From Homoserinibacter gongjuensis (GTDB lineage: Bacteria > Actinomycetota > Actinomycetes > Actinomycetales > Microbacteriaceae), in NCBI RefSeq assembly GCF_030161875.1, contig NZ_BSVA01000001.1, positions 1,550,001-1,614,000 of the forward strand: a stretch of 64,000 nt of DNA. Reading direction: 5' to 3'. Below the pieces are notes generated by a model. That model was given only the letters and a program-made list of their open reading frames with translations. It was not told where the DNA came from and ran no database searches. The translations under genes and the position numbers were made by a program. Position 1 is the first letter of the stretch; each line of letters opens with the position of its first letter. Positions 18,976-27,405 of this stretch are shown one piece after another.

Positions 18976-20463
18976 GTGGACGGGCACCTCGGCGAGGAAC
19001 TCATCACCCTCGGCGTCCTGTTCCTCATCGCATACGCACTGGGGCGCCTGGGGAAGCTCATCGGATTGCCGACGATCCCGATCTACATGCTCGTCGGGCT
19101 GATCGCGAGTCCGAACTTCCACCTCTTCCCGCTGTCGTTCGAGTCGGATTACGTCGCGCTCATCGCCGTGTTCGGGCTGCTGTTGCTGCTGTTCAACCTC
19201 GGACTCGAGTTCGACCAGGACGAGTTCTTCGGCAACGCGGGCAAGATGCTGCTCTCGGGCGGCAGCTACGTGCTCGTGAACCTGAGCGTCGGGTTCGGGT
19301 TCGGCATGCTCGTGGGGTGGGGCACGCGCGAGGCGCTCGTGATCGCCGGGATGACGGCGACCTCGTCGAGCGCGATCGTCACCAAGCTGCTCATCGAGCT
19401 GCGGCGCCTCGCGAATCCCGAGACCCCGATGATCCTCGGGGTCACGGTCGTCGAGGACATCTTCATCGCCATCTACCTCGCGATCGTGTCGGTCGTGCTC
19501 TCGGGCGAGACCGACTTCTGGGCGGTCGTACTCAAGCTGCTCGTGGCGTTCCTCTTCCTCGCGGTCATGATCGCCGTGGCCCGCTGGGGCGGCCGGGTCG
19601 TCTCGCGACTCGTGCAGACCCGCGACGACGAGCTCTTCGCGCTGCTCATCTTCGCCCTCGCCGTGACCTTCGGCGGCATCGGCGATCTGCTGGGAGTCAC
19701 GGATGCCATCGGCGCCTTCCTCATCGGACTCGCCCTGGGTGCCACCCGCTTCCGGGCGCGCATCGAGGCCCTCGCGACGCCTTTGCGCGACGTGTTCGCG
19801 GCGTTCTTCTTCCTCAACTTCGGATTGCTGCTGGATCCGACGACATTCGGCGACGTGCTGCTGCCCGTGGGGCTCGCGATCCTGCTGACCCTGACGCTCA
19901 ACCTCATCGCCGGTCAGGTCATCGCTCGCGTCAACGGTTTCGGTCCCCAGGCGGGGCTCAACACGGCCGTCATCCTCGTGAACCGCGGCGAGTTCGTGCT
20001 CATCCTCGCGACCCTCGCCGCGACGGCGCCCGGCGGTGGGCTGGACGCCCGCCTCACGCCGTTCGCGGGCCTCTACGTGCTTGCGATGGCGCTGCTCGGT
20101 CCCGTGCTCGCCTCCAACTCGGAGCGCATCGGCGGCCTGTTCCGGCGGAATCGGCGTTCGGTGCGGCGTCAGCGCGCGGTCGATGGGGAACGTGAGCGCA
20201 CGATCGCGCTCGCGGAGGCGGCGATGGCGGGGGAGCCGGCGGCCGACGAGGTCGCTGCCGGATCGGCCGACGGCCAGGCGGCGGGCGCCGCGGAGCTCGC
20301 TGCTCCGGACACCGAGGCGGTCGCCGTGCTCGAGGAGACGGCTCCGGATGTCGAGTCGGCCCGCGAGCGCGAGCAGCGTCTCGCCGACGCGGCTCGCGAG
20401 CAGGCGGAGACCCTCACCGAAGACGACGTGCGCCGCTCCCGCCAGATCGATCCCGAGTACTGA
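18976..20463 (+). CDS. khtU: CPA2-family cation:proton antiporter (KhtU/KefB-like)
   Basis: A membrane protein of about 495 residues with some 12 hydrophobic segments. IAYALGRLGKLIGLPTIPIY, FGLLLLLFNLGLEFDQDEFF, MTATSSSAIVTKLL and VVEDIFIAIYLAIV are typical CPA2 transport-core motifs. The C-terminal 100 residues are a hydrophilic tail rich in Ala and Glu, ending RRSRQIDPEY, with no RCK domain. The gating domain is supplied by the separate khtT product immediately upstream. Expected role: K+ (or other cation) efflux in exchange for protons. GTG 18976. Confidence 0.88.
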   Translation: MDGHLGEELITLGVLFLIAYALGRLGKLIGLPTIPIYMLVGLIASPNFHLFPLSFESDYVALIAVFGLLLLLFNLGLEFDQDEFFGNAGKMLLSGGSYVLVNLSVGFGFGMLVGWGTREALVIAGMTATSSSAIVTKLLIELRRLANPETPMILGVTVVEDIFIAIYLAIVSVVLSGETDFWAVVLKLLVAFLFLAVMIAVARWGGRVVSRLVQTRDDELFALLIFALAVTFGGIGDLLGVTDAIGAFLIGLALGATRFRARIEALATPLRDVFAAFFFLNFGLLLDPTTFGDVLLPVGLAILLTLTLNLIAGQVIARVNGFGPQAGLNTAVILVNRGEFVLILATLAATAPGGGLDARLTPFAGLYVLAMALLGPVLASNSERIGGLFRRNRRSVRRQRAVDGERERTIALAEAAMAGEPAADEVAAGSADGQAAGAAELAAPDTEAVAVLEETAPDVESAREREQRLADAAREQAETLTEDDVRRSRQIDPEY

Positions 20464-20531
20464 GCCGGCCCCTGCCCCGCACGCGTGCGCGATCGGGCCG
20501 GTGTCCAGCCGAGACCTGGCAGAGTGAGAGG

Positions 20532-21312
20532 GTGACCGAGGCCCCCGTCGACCGTGATGCGCGCCCGCCGCGGCCGACCCTCGCCCAGTTCCTGAGCGTC
20601 GCGCGCCGGCCCCGCTGGATCGGCGCCCTCGTGCTGTCGCTCGCGATCGCATCCGGATTCGCCGCCCTCGGCCAGTGGCAGCTCGACCGCAGCGTGCAGA
20701 ACGCGACGGTGCCCGAGGTCGAGACCGAGACTCCGGTGCCCCTGGAGACGGTGGCGCGCCCGCAGGCGCCGATGACCGATCCGGCGATCGGCCAGCGCGT
20801 CACCGCATCCGGAACCGTCGTGCCGGGCGATTTCAGCGTGCTGAGCCCGCGCGACAACGACGGGGTCGAGGGGCGTGGCTCGTCGCGCACGTCGTGACCG
20901 ACGAGGGCGTCTCGCTCGCCGTCGGGCTCGGCTGGGCGCCGGATGCCACTGCCGCACACGCCGCGGAGGCCCGCGTTCCCGAGACGCTCGAGATCGCCGG
21001 GCGCTACCTGCCGAGCGAGTCGCCGACGCTCAACGAGGTCGAGAAGGGTGAGCGGCGCGCGCTCTCGATCGCCGAGCTGCTCAACGTGTGGGCCGATCCG
21101 GGCCCCGTCTACGCCGGCTACGTCGTGCTCGTGGAGCCGACGCCCGGGCTCGACGCGATCCACCAGCCGCCCCCATCCGCGATACGAGCCTGAACTGGCT
21201 CAACGTCTTCTACGCCGTCGAGTGGGTGATCTTCGCGGGCTTCGCGGTCTTCCTGTGGTACCGCCTCGTGCGCGACGTCTGGGAGCACGAGCAGGAGGGT
21301 CAAACGCTGTAG
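20532..21312 (+). CDS. SURF1-family cytochrome oxidase biogenesis protein (two apparent frameshifts)
   Basis: SURF1 proteins help assemble haem-copper cytochrome oxidase in the membrane. The N-terminal segment ARRPRWIGALVLSLAIASGF is followed by the conserved LGQWQLDR, then RGAW-like and GLGWAP motifs. A C-terminal helix (LNVFYAVEWVIFAGFAVFLW) has the second-helix pattern YxxEW. The frame breaks twice: one extra G in the run at 20870-20873 gives VEGAWLVAHVV, and one extra C in the run at 21170-21174 gives PPPIRDTSLNW. The corrected length is 260 residues. The last codons and stop (GQTL then TAG) lie inside the 70-bp repeat at 21302. Confidence 0.87.
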
Positions 21313-21371
21313 CGTCTGGCCCGGCGCGCCCGTCATCCCTGCCGCCCGGTGGCAGGCGCTACAGCGTTCGA
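21302..21371 (+). repeat. 70-bp palindromic repeat, copy 2 of 3
   Basis: Arms CAAACGCTGTAGCG / CGCTACAGCGTTCG with the core GGCGCGCCCGTCATC. It provides the stop codon of the SURF1 gene and ends 29 bases before the DUF3817 start. Confidence 0.9.
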
Positions 21372-21400
21372 CACCAAGGTGAGCCGTCTAGGCTGGGGGC

Positions 21401-21847
21401 ATGCCCGCTGGTCCCCGTCCCTCCGACGTGCCTCGACTTCGCACCGCTCTCAAGGTCTACCGCGTCTCCGCAGCCATCACGGGAACCTTCCTGCTGCTGC
21501 TCGTCGTCATGATGGTGCTGCGCTACGGCTTCAAGGTCGACATCGAGCTGGGCGGCCCCTTCGGCTTCCTCGCGCTGACGCCCGTGGGACAGATCACCGC
21601 GATCAACCTCTCCATCGTGATCCTCACGGTGCACGGCTGGCTGTACGTGCTCTACCTCGCGTGCGACTTCGTCATGTGGCGGCTCGCCCGCTACAGCTTC
21701 GGGCGCTTCCTGTTCATCGCGCTCGGCGGCATCATCCCGTTCCTCAGCTACTACTTCGAGTTCCAGGTGCCCCGCTACATCACGGGTCGCATCCAGGCGA
21801 CGACCGAAGCGGATGCGGCCCCCGCCGCCAAGGAGGTCAGCGCGTGA
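21401..21847 (+). CDS. DUF3817 domain membrane protein
   Basis: A 148-residue protein with three or four hydrophobic segments. Conserved DUF3817-type features are [40 protein letters not shown] and the ending [13 protein letters not shown]. Its function is unknown. It overlaps guaA by four bases (GTGA), so the two are translationally coupled; DUF3817 genes next to guaA are common in Actinobacteria. Confidence 0.85.
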   Translation: MPAGPRPSDVPRLRTALKVYRVSAAITGTFLLLLVVMMVLRYGFKVDIELGGPFGFLALTPVGQITAINLSIVILTVHGWLYVLYLACDFVMWRLARYSFGRFLFIALGGIIPFLSYYFEFQVPRYITGRIQATTEADAAPAAKEVSA

Positions 21848-23424
21848 GCGAAACGGCTCAGCGTCCCGTGCTCGTCGTCGACTTCGGCGCCCAGTACGCC
21901 CAACTCATCGCGCGGCGCGTGCGCGAGGCGGGCGTCTACAGCGAGATCGTGCCGCACACCATCACCGCGGCGGAGCTCGCCGAGAAGAACCCCGTGGGCA
22001 TCGTGCTCTCGGGCGGGCCCTCGAGCGTCTACGAGCCCGGCTCGCCCGACCTCGACGCCGGCATCCTCGAGCTCGGGGTTCCGACCCTCGGCATCTGCTA
22101 CGGCTTCCAGGTGATGGCCCGCCAGCTCGGCGGCGAGGTGGCCCAGACCGGCGCGCGCGAGTACGGATCGACCGAGGTGCGCCTCGTCGGCGGCACCGAC
22201 GGCGGCATCCTGCTCGCCGAACAGCCGATCGAGCAGACCGCGTGGATGAGCCACGGCGATTCCGTGGTGAAGGCTCCCGACGGGTTCGAGGTGCTCGCCG
22301 CATCCGACTCCACCCCAGTCGCCGCGTTCGCCAACGACGAGCGCGGACTCTATGGCGTGCAGTGGCACCCCGAGGTCAAGCACTCCGCCTTCGGGCAGCG
22401 GGTGCTCGAGAACTTCCTGCACCGTGCGGCGGGCATCCCCGCCGACTGGAACAGCGGCAACGTCATCGCCGAGCAGGTCGAACGCATCCGCGCCCAGGTC
22501 GGCTCGGGGCGCGTGCTCTGCGCCCTCTCGGGCGGCGTCGACTCGGCGGTCGCCGCGGCACTCGTGCACAAGGCCGTCGGCGACCAGCTCGTGTGCGTCT
22601 TCGTCGACCACGGCCTGCTGCGCGCGGGCGAGCGCGAGCAGGTCGAGCAGGACTACGTCGCCTCCACGGGCGTGCGGCTCGTGACGGTGGATGCGCGCGA
22701 GCGGTTCCTCACGGCGCTCGCGGGGGTCAGCGACCCCGAGCAGAAGCGCAAGATCATCGGACGCGAGTTCATCCGCACCTTCGAGGCCGCGCAGGGCGAG
22801 CTCGTCGCCGAGTTCGCCGCCGAGGGCGACCCCATCCGCTACCTCGTGCAGGGCACGCTGTACCCGGATGTCGTGGAGTCGGGAGGCGGAAGCGGAACCG
22901 CCAACATCAAGTCGCACCACAACGTCGGCGGTCTGCCCGACGACCTGCAGTTCGAACTCGTCGAACCGCTGCGCACCCTCTTCAAAGACGAGGTGCGCGC
23001 GATCGGCCGCGAGCTCGGACTGCCGGAGGAGATCGTCGCCCGGCACCCGTTCCCGGGTCCCGGCCTCGGCATCCGCATCGTGGGCGAGGTCACGGAAGAC
23101 CGGCTCGAGACCCTGCGCGCCGCCGACCTCATCGTGCGCACCGAGCTCACGGCGGCAGGCCTCGACGCCGAGATCTGGCAGTGCCCCGTCGTGCTGCTCG
23201 CCGACGTGCGCTCGGTCGGCGTGCAGGGCGACGGTCGCACCTACGGGCACCCCATCGTGCTGCGGCCCGTTTCGAGCGAAGACGCGATGACCGCCGACTG
23301 GACGCGCCTGCCCTACGAGTGGCTCGCGCGCGTATCCAACCGCATCACCAACGAGGTGCCGAACGTCAACCGCGTCGTGCTCGACGTCACGTCGAAGCCG
23401 CCGGGGACCATCGAGTGGGAGTGA
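21844..23424 (+). CDS. guaA: GMP synthase (glutamine-hydrolysing)
   Basis: Converts XMP to GMP using glutamine and ATP, following GuaB in the pathway. The class I glutamine amidotransferase domain has the triad Cys in LGICYGFQ and His/Glu in GVQWHPEV. The ATP-pyrophosphatase P-loop is [14 protein letters not shown], and the C-terminal dimerisation domain ends [18 protein letters not shown]. At 526 residues it is full length and, unlike guaB, free of frameshifts. GTG 21844 overlaps the DUF3817 stop. Confidence 0.97.
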   Translation: MSETAQRPVLVVDFGAQYAQLIARRVREAGVYSEIVPHTITAAELAEKNPVGIVLSGGPSSVYEPGSPDLDAGILELGVPTLGICYGFQVMARQLGGEVAQTGAREYGSTEVRLVGGTDGGILLAEQPIEQTAWMSHGDSVVKAPDGFEVLAASDSTPVAAFANDERGLYGVQWHPEVKHSAFGQRVLENFLHRAAGIPADWNSGNVIAEQVERIRAQVGSGRVLCALSGGVDSAVAAALVHKAVGDQLVCVFVDHGLLRAGEREQVEQDYVASTGVRLVTVDARERFLTALAGVSDPEQKRKIIGREFIRTFEAAQGELVAEFAAEGDPIRYLVQGTLYPDVVESGGGSGTANIKSHHNVGGLPDDLQFELVEPLRTLFKDEVRAIGRELGLPEEIVARHPFPGPGLGIRIVGEVTEDRLETLRAADLIVRTELTAAGLDAEIWQCPVVLLADVRSVGVQGDGRTYGHPIVLRPVSSEDAMTADWTRLPYEWLARVSNRITNEVPNVNRVVLDVTSKPPGTIEWE

Positions 23425-23447
23425 CGGGGGCCTCTCGGCGCGCTGCC

Positions 23448-23551
23448 GGGTCAGAGATTCCGTCCTGAGCCGCATGCCCTCGCGTATCGCCTGACGGCGA
23501 TGCGCTCCCGCCCGACCCGGTGCCAGCGGCTCAGAACGGAATCTCTGACCC
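23448..23551. repeat. Long inverted repeat after guaA
   Basis: Arms of 26 bases (23448-23473 and 23526-23551) pair with one mismatch, beginning GGGTCAGAGATTCC on the left; the loop is 52 bases. The 315-base gap between guaA and the next gene holds this and the repeat at 23569-23680, and no gene I can support. Confidence 0.85.
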
Positions 23552-23568
23552 GTCTGCGCTCGACAACC

Positions 23569-23680
23569 CAGCTGGGTGAGGAGGGGCGCGCGCAGCGGAC
23601 GCTCGAGCCCTGACCCCGGTCGGCTCCCTGCTCAGCTGGTTGAGGAGCGCCGCGCGTAGCGCGACGCGTCTCGAAACCAG
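23569..23680 (+). repeat. CTGGTTGAGGAGC...GTCTCGAAACCAG dispersed repeat (one full, one degenerate copy)
   Basis: The full copy, 23636-23680, begins CTGGTTGAGGAGCGC and ends CGTCTCGAAACCAG around an inner palindrome. A degenerate copy begins CAGCTGGGTGAGGAG near 23569. The same element occurs as three tandem units at 41542-41649, again followed by CGTCG. Confidence 0.8.
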
Positions 23681-23739
23681 CGTCGTCTCTCCGCCGAATG
23701 GGGGAGGCGGATGTCGGAGCCGGGTGCGAGGATCGTGCG

Positions 23740-25041
23740 GTGAGTGGGGAGACAGCTGTGCCGCGGGCCGGGTGGAGGCGCGACACCGCCGTGTTCCTGT
23801 CGGGGCAGACGGTGTCGATGTTCGGGTCGATGCTCGTGCAGTACGCGATCATGTGGCACCTGACGCTCGAGACCAAATCGGGCGTCGTGCTCATGGCATC
23901 CGCGGTGTTCGGCATGCTGCCCCAGGCGATCGTTTCGATCTTCGGCGGGGTGTGGGCCGACCGGCTCAACCGCAAGACGCTCATCATCGCCGCCGACGCG
24001 TCGATCGCGGTCACGACCCTCGCGCTCGCGATCTTCATGATGAGCGGCTACCAGGAGCTGTGGCTCATCTACCTGACGCTCGCGATCCGCTCGACGGGCG
24101 CCGGCATCCAGCAGCCCGCCGTCATGGCGCTCATCCCGCAGCTCGTGCCGACCGACAAGCTGCTGCGCGTCAACGGTGTGTTCCAGTCGATCCAGTCGGC
24201 CATGATGCTCATCGCGCCCGCCGCAGCGGCCGGCATCTACGCCTCGATGTCGATCGTCGCGATCTTCTGGGTGGATGTCGTCACGGCGATCATCGGCATC
24301 GGCCTGTTGCTGCTCATCGCCGTGCCCACGGTGCGCACGGTGGTCGACACGGGCTACTTCACCGATCTCGCCAAGGGTGTGCGCTACACCTTCACCCACG
24401 CCTTCGTGCGCTGGCTGCTTGTGCTGTTCGCGATCGTGTTCGTGCTGACGGTCGCCCCCTCGATGCTCACGCCGCTCATGGTGGTGCGCAACTTCGGTGC
24501 GGAGGTGTGGCTGCTCACCGTCAACGAGCTCGCGTTCAGCGTCGGGATGCTGGTCGGCGGCGTGCTCGTCGCCGTCTGGGGCGGCCTGAAGAACAAGGTC
24601 GTCACGGTGCTCATCGCATCCGTGCTGTTCGGTGCGCTCACCCTCGCCCTCGGCCTCTCGACGAACGTGTGGGTGTTCTTCGGGTTCATGCTGCTCGTGG
24701 GCGTCGCGGTGCCGTTCTTCTCCACGCCGTCGACGACGCTGCTGCAGCAGCGCGTCGAGCCCGCGTACCAGGGTCGGGTGTTCGGCTTCGTCGGCGTGGT
24801 CATGGCGACCGCCATGCCGGTCGGGATGGTCGCGTTCGGTCCGCTCGCCGACATCGTGCCCGTCGAATGGGTGCTCATCGCGGCGGGCGTCGTGACCTTC
24901 GTCGTGGTGGCCATCGCCGCCCTCATCCCGGCCGGCCGCCGGGCCATCGCGGTCGGCGCGGAGCCCGCGCCGACGATGCCGGCCGCTCCCGAGAGCGGCG
25001 AGGCAGCGCAGGCCGACGAGGCGACGACGCCCGCGAACTGA
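23740..25041 (+). CDS. MFS transporter, probable multidrug efflux type
   Basis: About 433 residues with 12 hydrophobic segments. WADRLNRKTLIIAADASIAV carries the MFS motif A-like loop between helices 2 and 3, and VEPAYQGRVFGFVGVVMATA is the second-half counterpart. The pattern matches the MFS_3/enterobactin-exporter-like group, where many members export drugs or siderophores. The substrate is not readable from sequence. GTG 23740 is taken as start; GTG 23758, preceded by GGGGAG, is an equally good alternative. The C-terminal 30 residues are Ala/Glu-rich. Confidence 0.82.
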   Translation: MSGETAVPRAGWRRDTAVFLSGQTVSMFGSMLVQYAIMWHLTLETKSGVVLMASAVFGMLPQAIVSIFGGVWADRLNRKTLIIAADASIAVTTLALAIFMMSGYQELWLIYLTLAIRSTGAGIQQPAVMALIPQLVPTDKLLRVNGVFQSIQSAMMLIAPAAAAGIYASMSIVAIFWVDVVTAIIGIGLLLLIAVPTVRTVVDTGYFTDLAKGVRYTFTHAFVRWLLVLFAIVFVLTVAPSMLTPLMVVRNFGAEVWLLTVNELAFSVGMLVGGVLVAVWGGLKNKVVTVLIASVLFGALTLALGLSTNVWVFFGFMLLVGVAVPFFSTPSTTLLQQRVEPAYQGRVFGFVGVVMATAMPVGMVAFGPLADIVPVEWVLIAAGVVTFVVVAIAALIPAGRRAIAVGAEPAPTMPAAPESGEAAQADEATTPAN

Positions 25042-25124
25042 GTCGGCGCACGGGTGTGGCCCCGATGGGGGATACCCCTTCAGGGGACTCCCGGCGGATG
25101 CCGCACGCGGCATACGCTCCCCTC

Positions 25125-25783
25125 ATGCAGCGGAACGACGGCACGCGTGCGCGCGCGGCCGACGACACGGGGGCGGCCGCCCCCACCCCGCTCTTCCTCG
25201 CCTACCTGGCGTCGCTCGGGCTCGCCGCCGCGGGATCGTTCTTCGGCGGCTTCGGGACGGATGCGGTGATCGACTTCCTGCTGCTCGCGGCGATCGTCTC
25301 CGGCAGCGTGCTCGTGCTGTTCGCCGTGCTCATGATCTGGTCGGCTCGCGCCGGTCACCGCGTCGCGGCGCTCGCTGCCGCGCGCCCCGGCGCGCTCGTG
25401 CTGCGCGGTGCGCGCGCGCGGGGCTCCGGCGGGCCGTGCGCGCCCTGCGCACCGACGTGCCCTTCGTGCCGGTCGGCCTCACGCTGCTCGCCGACGACAC
25501 GGGCTTCGAGGTGTGGTGCGGATCGGCCGAGCATCCCGTGCGGCTCGGACGCGCACCGTGGGAGCGCGTCGCCGACATCCGGGTCACGCGTGTGACGCGT
25601 CTGGGTCGGGCCACGGGCGGCATCACGGTGACGATGCTCGACGGCGCCGACGAGACGGGGGTCGAGCTGCCGTTCGCGGTGCTCGGTTCGGGCCTGGGCG
25701 GACTCGCCGTTCCCGACGGGCCCGAGTTGGAGCACCTGGTCTGCGCGCTGCGCGCCCGCCGCGCCGCGAGTGTCGACGCCTGA
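25125..25783 (+). CDS. Uncharacterised membrane protein (one apparent frameshift)
   Basis: An N-terminal hydrophilic stretch is followed by two hydrophobic helices (PLFLAYLASLGLAAAGSFFG and FLLLAAIVSGSVLVLFAVLM), then a cytoplasmic domain of about 120 residues with VPVGLTLLADDTGFEVWCG. The two halves are in different frames; one extra G in the run at 25420-25423 joins them through ARGLRRAVRALRTDV into 219 residues. I do not recognise the family. It is convergent with the gene at 25790, 6 bases away. Confidence 0.7.
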
Positions 25784-25789
25784 TGGGCG

Positions 25790-26260
25790 TCAGCGTCGTC
25801 GACGGCGATCGATGAGCTGCGCGAGCCATCCGGCCGCGAGCATCGCGACCCCGACGATGCCGAGCGCCGTCAGCATCCGCGTGTAGTCCTGGCCGAACGC
25901 ATCGCCCACGAGCAGGGCGACCATCGCGACCGGAACGGCGGTCAACGCCGCGAGGGCCGATCGGTGCCGCACGAGCAGCCACAGCAGGTAGGGCACCACG
26001 AGCACGATCACGAAGCGTGGTCCGGCGAGCAGCAGCCACATCGTGAGCGTCGCGGGGGCGACCGCGACGGTGCGCCGCCATCCGGCCGACGGCAAGAGGC
26101 ACCAGCCTGCTGCGTGCGCGACCGTGCCGAGCGCGAGCACCCAGAGGGCTTCGGTGTTCGACCCCGCGATCGCGGCGCCGCCGCCCACCAGCAGCCAGGC
26201 GCCCGCCCACAGCCTCGTCGGCACATCGCCCCAGCGCAGCGGCGGGAGCGAGGTGGGCAT
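25790..26260 (-). CDS. Small uncharacterised membrane protein
   Basis: A 156-residue protein with five or six hydrophobic segments (AGAWLLVGGGAAIAG; ALWVLALGTVAHAAGWCLL; PRFVIVLVVPYLLWLLV; MLTALGIVGVAMLAAGWLAQ) and a basic C-terminus RRRRR that probably lies in the cytoplasm. Codon use is that of its neighbours. No family recognised. It diverges from the glycerophosphodiesterase gene with a 67-base gap. Confidence 0.68.
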   Translation of the reverse strand: MPTSLPPLRWGDVPTRLWAGAWLLVGGGAAIAGSNTEALWVLALGTVAHAAGWCLLPSAGWRRTVAVAPATLTMWLLLAGPRFVIVLVVPYLLWLLVRHRSALAALTAVPVAMVALLVGDAFGQDYTRMLTALGIVGVAMLAAGWLAQLIDRRRRR

Positions 26261-26327
26261 GATCGGAGCGTAGCGGCGCGGCGACTCCGCGCGTTCGCCT
26301 CAGCCACGCCCGGCTAGGGTTGCCTGC

Positions 26328-27317
26328 ATGATTCGAGAGCGGCGCCCGTGGGTCATCGGGCACCGCGGGGCGAGCGGCTACCGCCCCGAGCACACGCGCG
26401 CGGCGTACGAGCTGGCCTTCGCCCTCGGAGCCGACGCCGTCGAGCCCGACATCGTCGCGACGCGCGACGGCGTGCTCGTGCTGCGGCACGAGAACGAGAT
26501 CTCGGGAACCACGGATGTCGCCCGCCGTCCCGAGTTCGCCGATCGTCGCACGACGAAGCAGTTCGCCGACGTCTCGGCCACCGGTTGGTTCACCGAGGAC
26601 TTCACGTGGGACGAGCTGCGCACGTTGCGGGCGGTCGAACGCCTGCCTCAGCTGCGCCCGGCATCCGCGACCTTCGACGGCCGCTATCCGATCGTGCGGC
26701 TCGACGAGCTGATCCAGCTCATCCACGACGCGTCCGAACTCTTCGCTCGTCCGATCGGCCTCGTCGCCGAGATCAAGCACGCGGCGTACTTCGACTCGAT
26801 CGGCTTGCCGCTCGGTGAGCTCGTGCCCGAGGCGCTCGCACGATTCGACGGGCCCCTCGTGGTGGAGAGCTTCGAGGAGACGGTGCTCGGGGAGGTACGC
26901 CAGCGCGGCGTCGACGCGAAGCTCATCTATCTGCTCGAGGGCAAGGGGACCGCGCCCGACCTCGCCCTGCGGCTCGGCGCATCCGCTCCCGACTACAGCG
27001 CGCAGTTGAGCGACGAGGGCCTCGCCGACCTCGCCACGCGCGTGCACGGCGTGAGCGTCGACAAGGGGCGGCTGCTCAAGCCCGACCCGCGCGCGGGCAT
27101 CGAGCTCGTCGACCGTGCCCACCGCGCCGGCCTCGAGGTGTTCACTTGGACCCTGCGTCCCGAGAACAAGTTCCTCACCGCGCCGTTCCGTTCCGGCGCG
27201 GCGGCCCGCGAGTGGGGCGACTGGCGCGGCGAATTCGACGCGGTGCTCGCGACAGGGCTCGACGGGGTGTTCGCCGACCACCCGGACCTCGCGCTCGCGG
27301 CGCGCGACGAGCGCTGA
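26328..27317 (+). CDS. Glycerophosphodiester phosphodiesterase
   Basis: Hydrolyses deacylated phospholipid headgroups to glycerol-3-phosphate and an alcohol. The catalytic N-terminal pattern VIGHRGASGYRPEHT followed by VEPDIVATRDGVLVLRHE contains the acid/base His residues and the metal-binding Glu and Asp; GLVAEIKH gives the third metal ligand. At 329 residues it is typical for longer GlpQ-like members. No signal peptide is visible, so a cytoplasmic location is likely. ATG 26328. Confidence 0.93.
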   Translation: MIRERRPWVIGHRGASGYRPEHTRAAYELAFALGADAVEPDIVATRDGVLVLRHENEISGTTDVARRPEFADRRTTKQFADVSATGWFTEDFTWDELRTLRAVERLPQLRPASATFDGRYPIVRLDELIQLIHDASELFARPIGLVAEIKHAAYFDSIGLPLGELVPEALARFDGPLVVESFEETVLGEVRQRGVDAKLIYLLEGKGTAPDLALRLGASAPDYSAQLSDEGLADLATRVHGVSVDKGRLLKPDPRAGIELVDRAHRAGLEVFTWTLRPENKFLTAPFRSGAAAREWGDWRGEFDAVLATGLDGVFADHPDLALAARDER

Positions 27318-27405
27318 CCCGCGCGAGGACAATCGCCCCTGGATTCCGGGACGTGGGACACGGCATTCTTGCCTGCAGTGACTGCGCGACGCGGAAGGAT
27401 GCAGG

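Noticed and set aside
18241-20652. Very long open frames on the minus strand opposite the antiporter genes (about 800 codons), and similar ones opposite rarD, glpD, guaA, pcrA and the ABC exporter.
   Set aside because: They are antisense frames to genes with clear family matches. High G+C removes stop codons, and the translations are Arg/Ala/Asp/His-rich without domain motifs.
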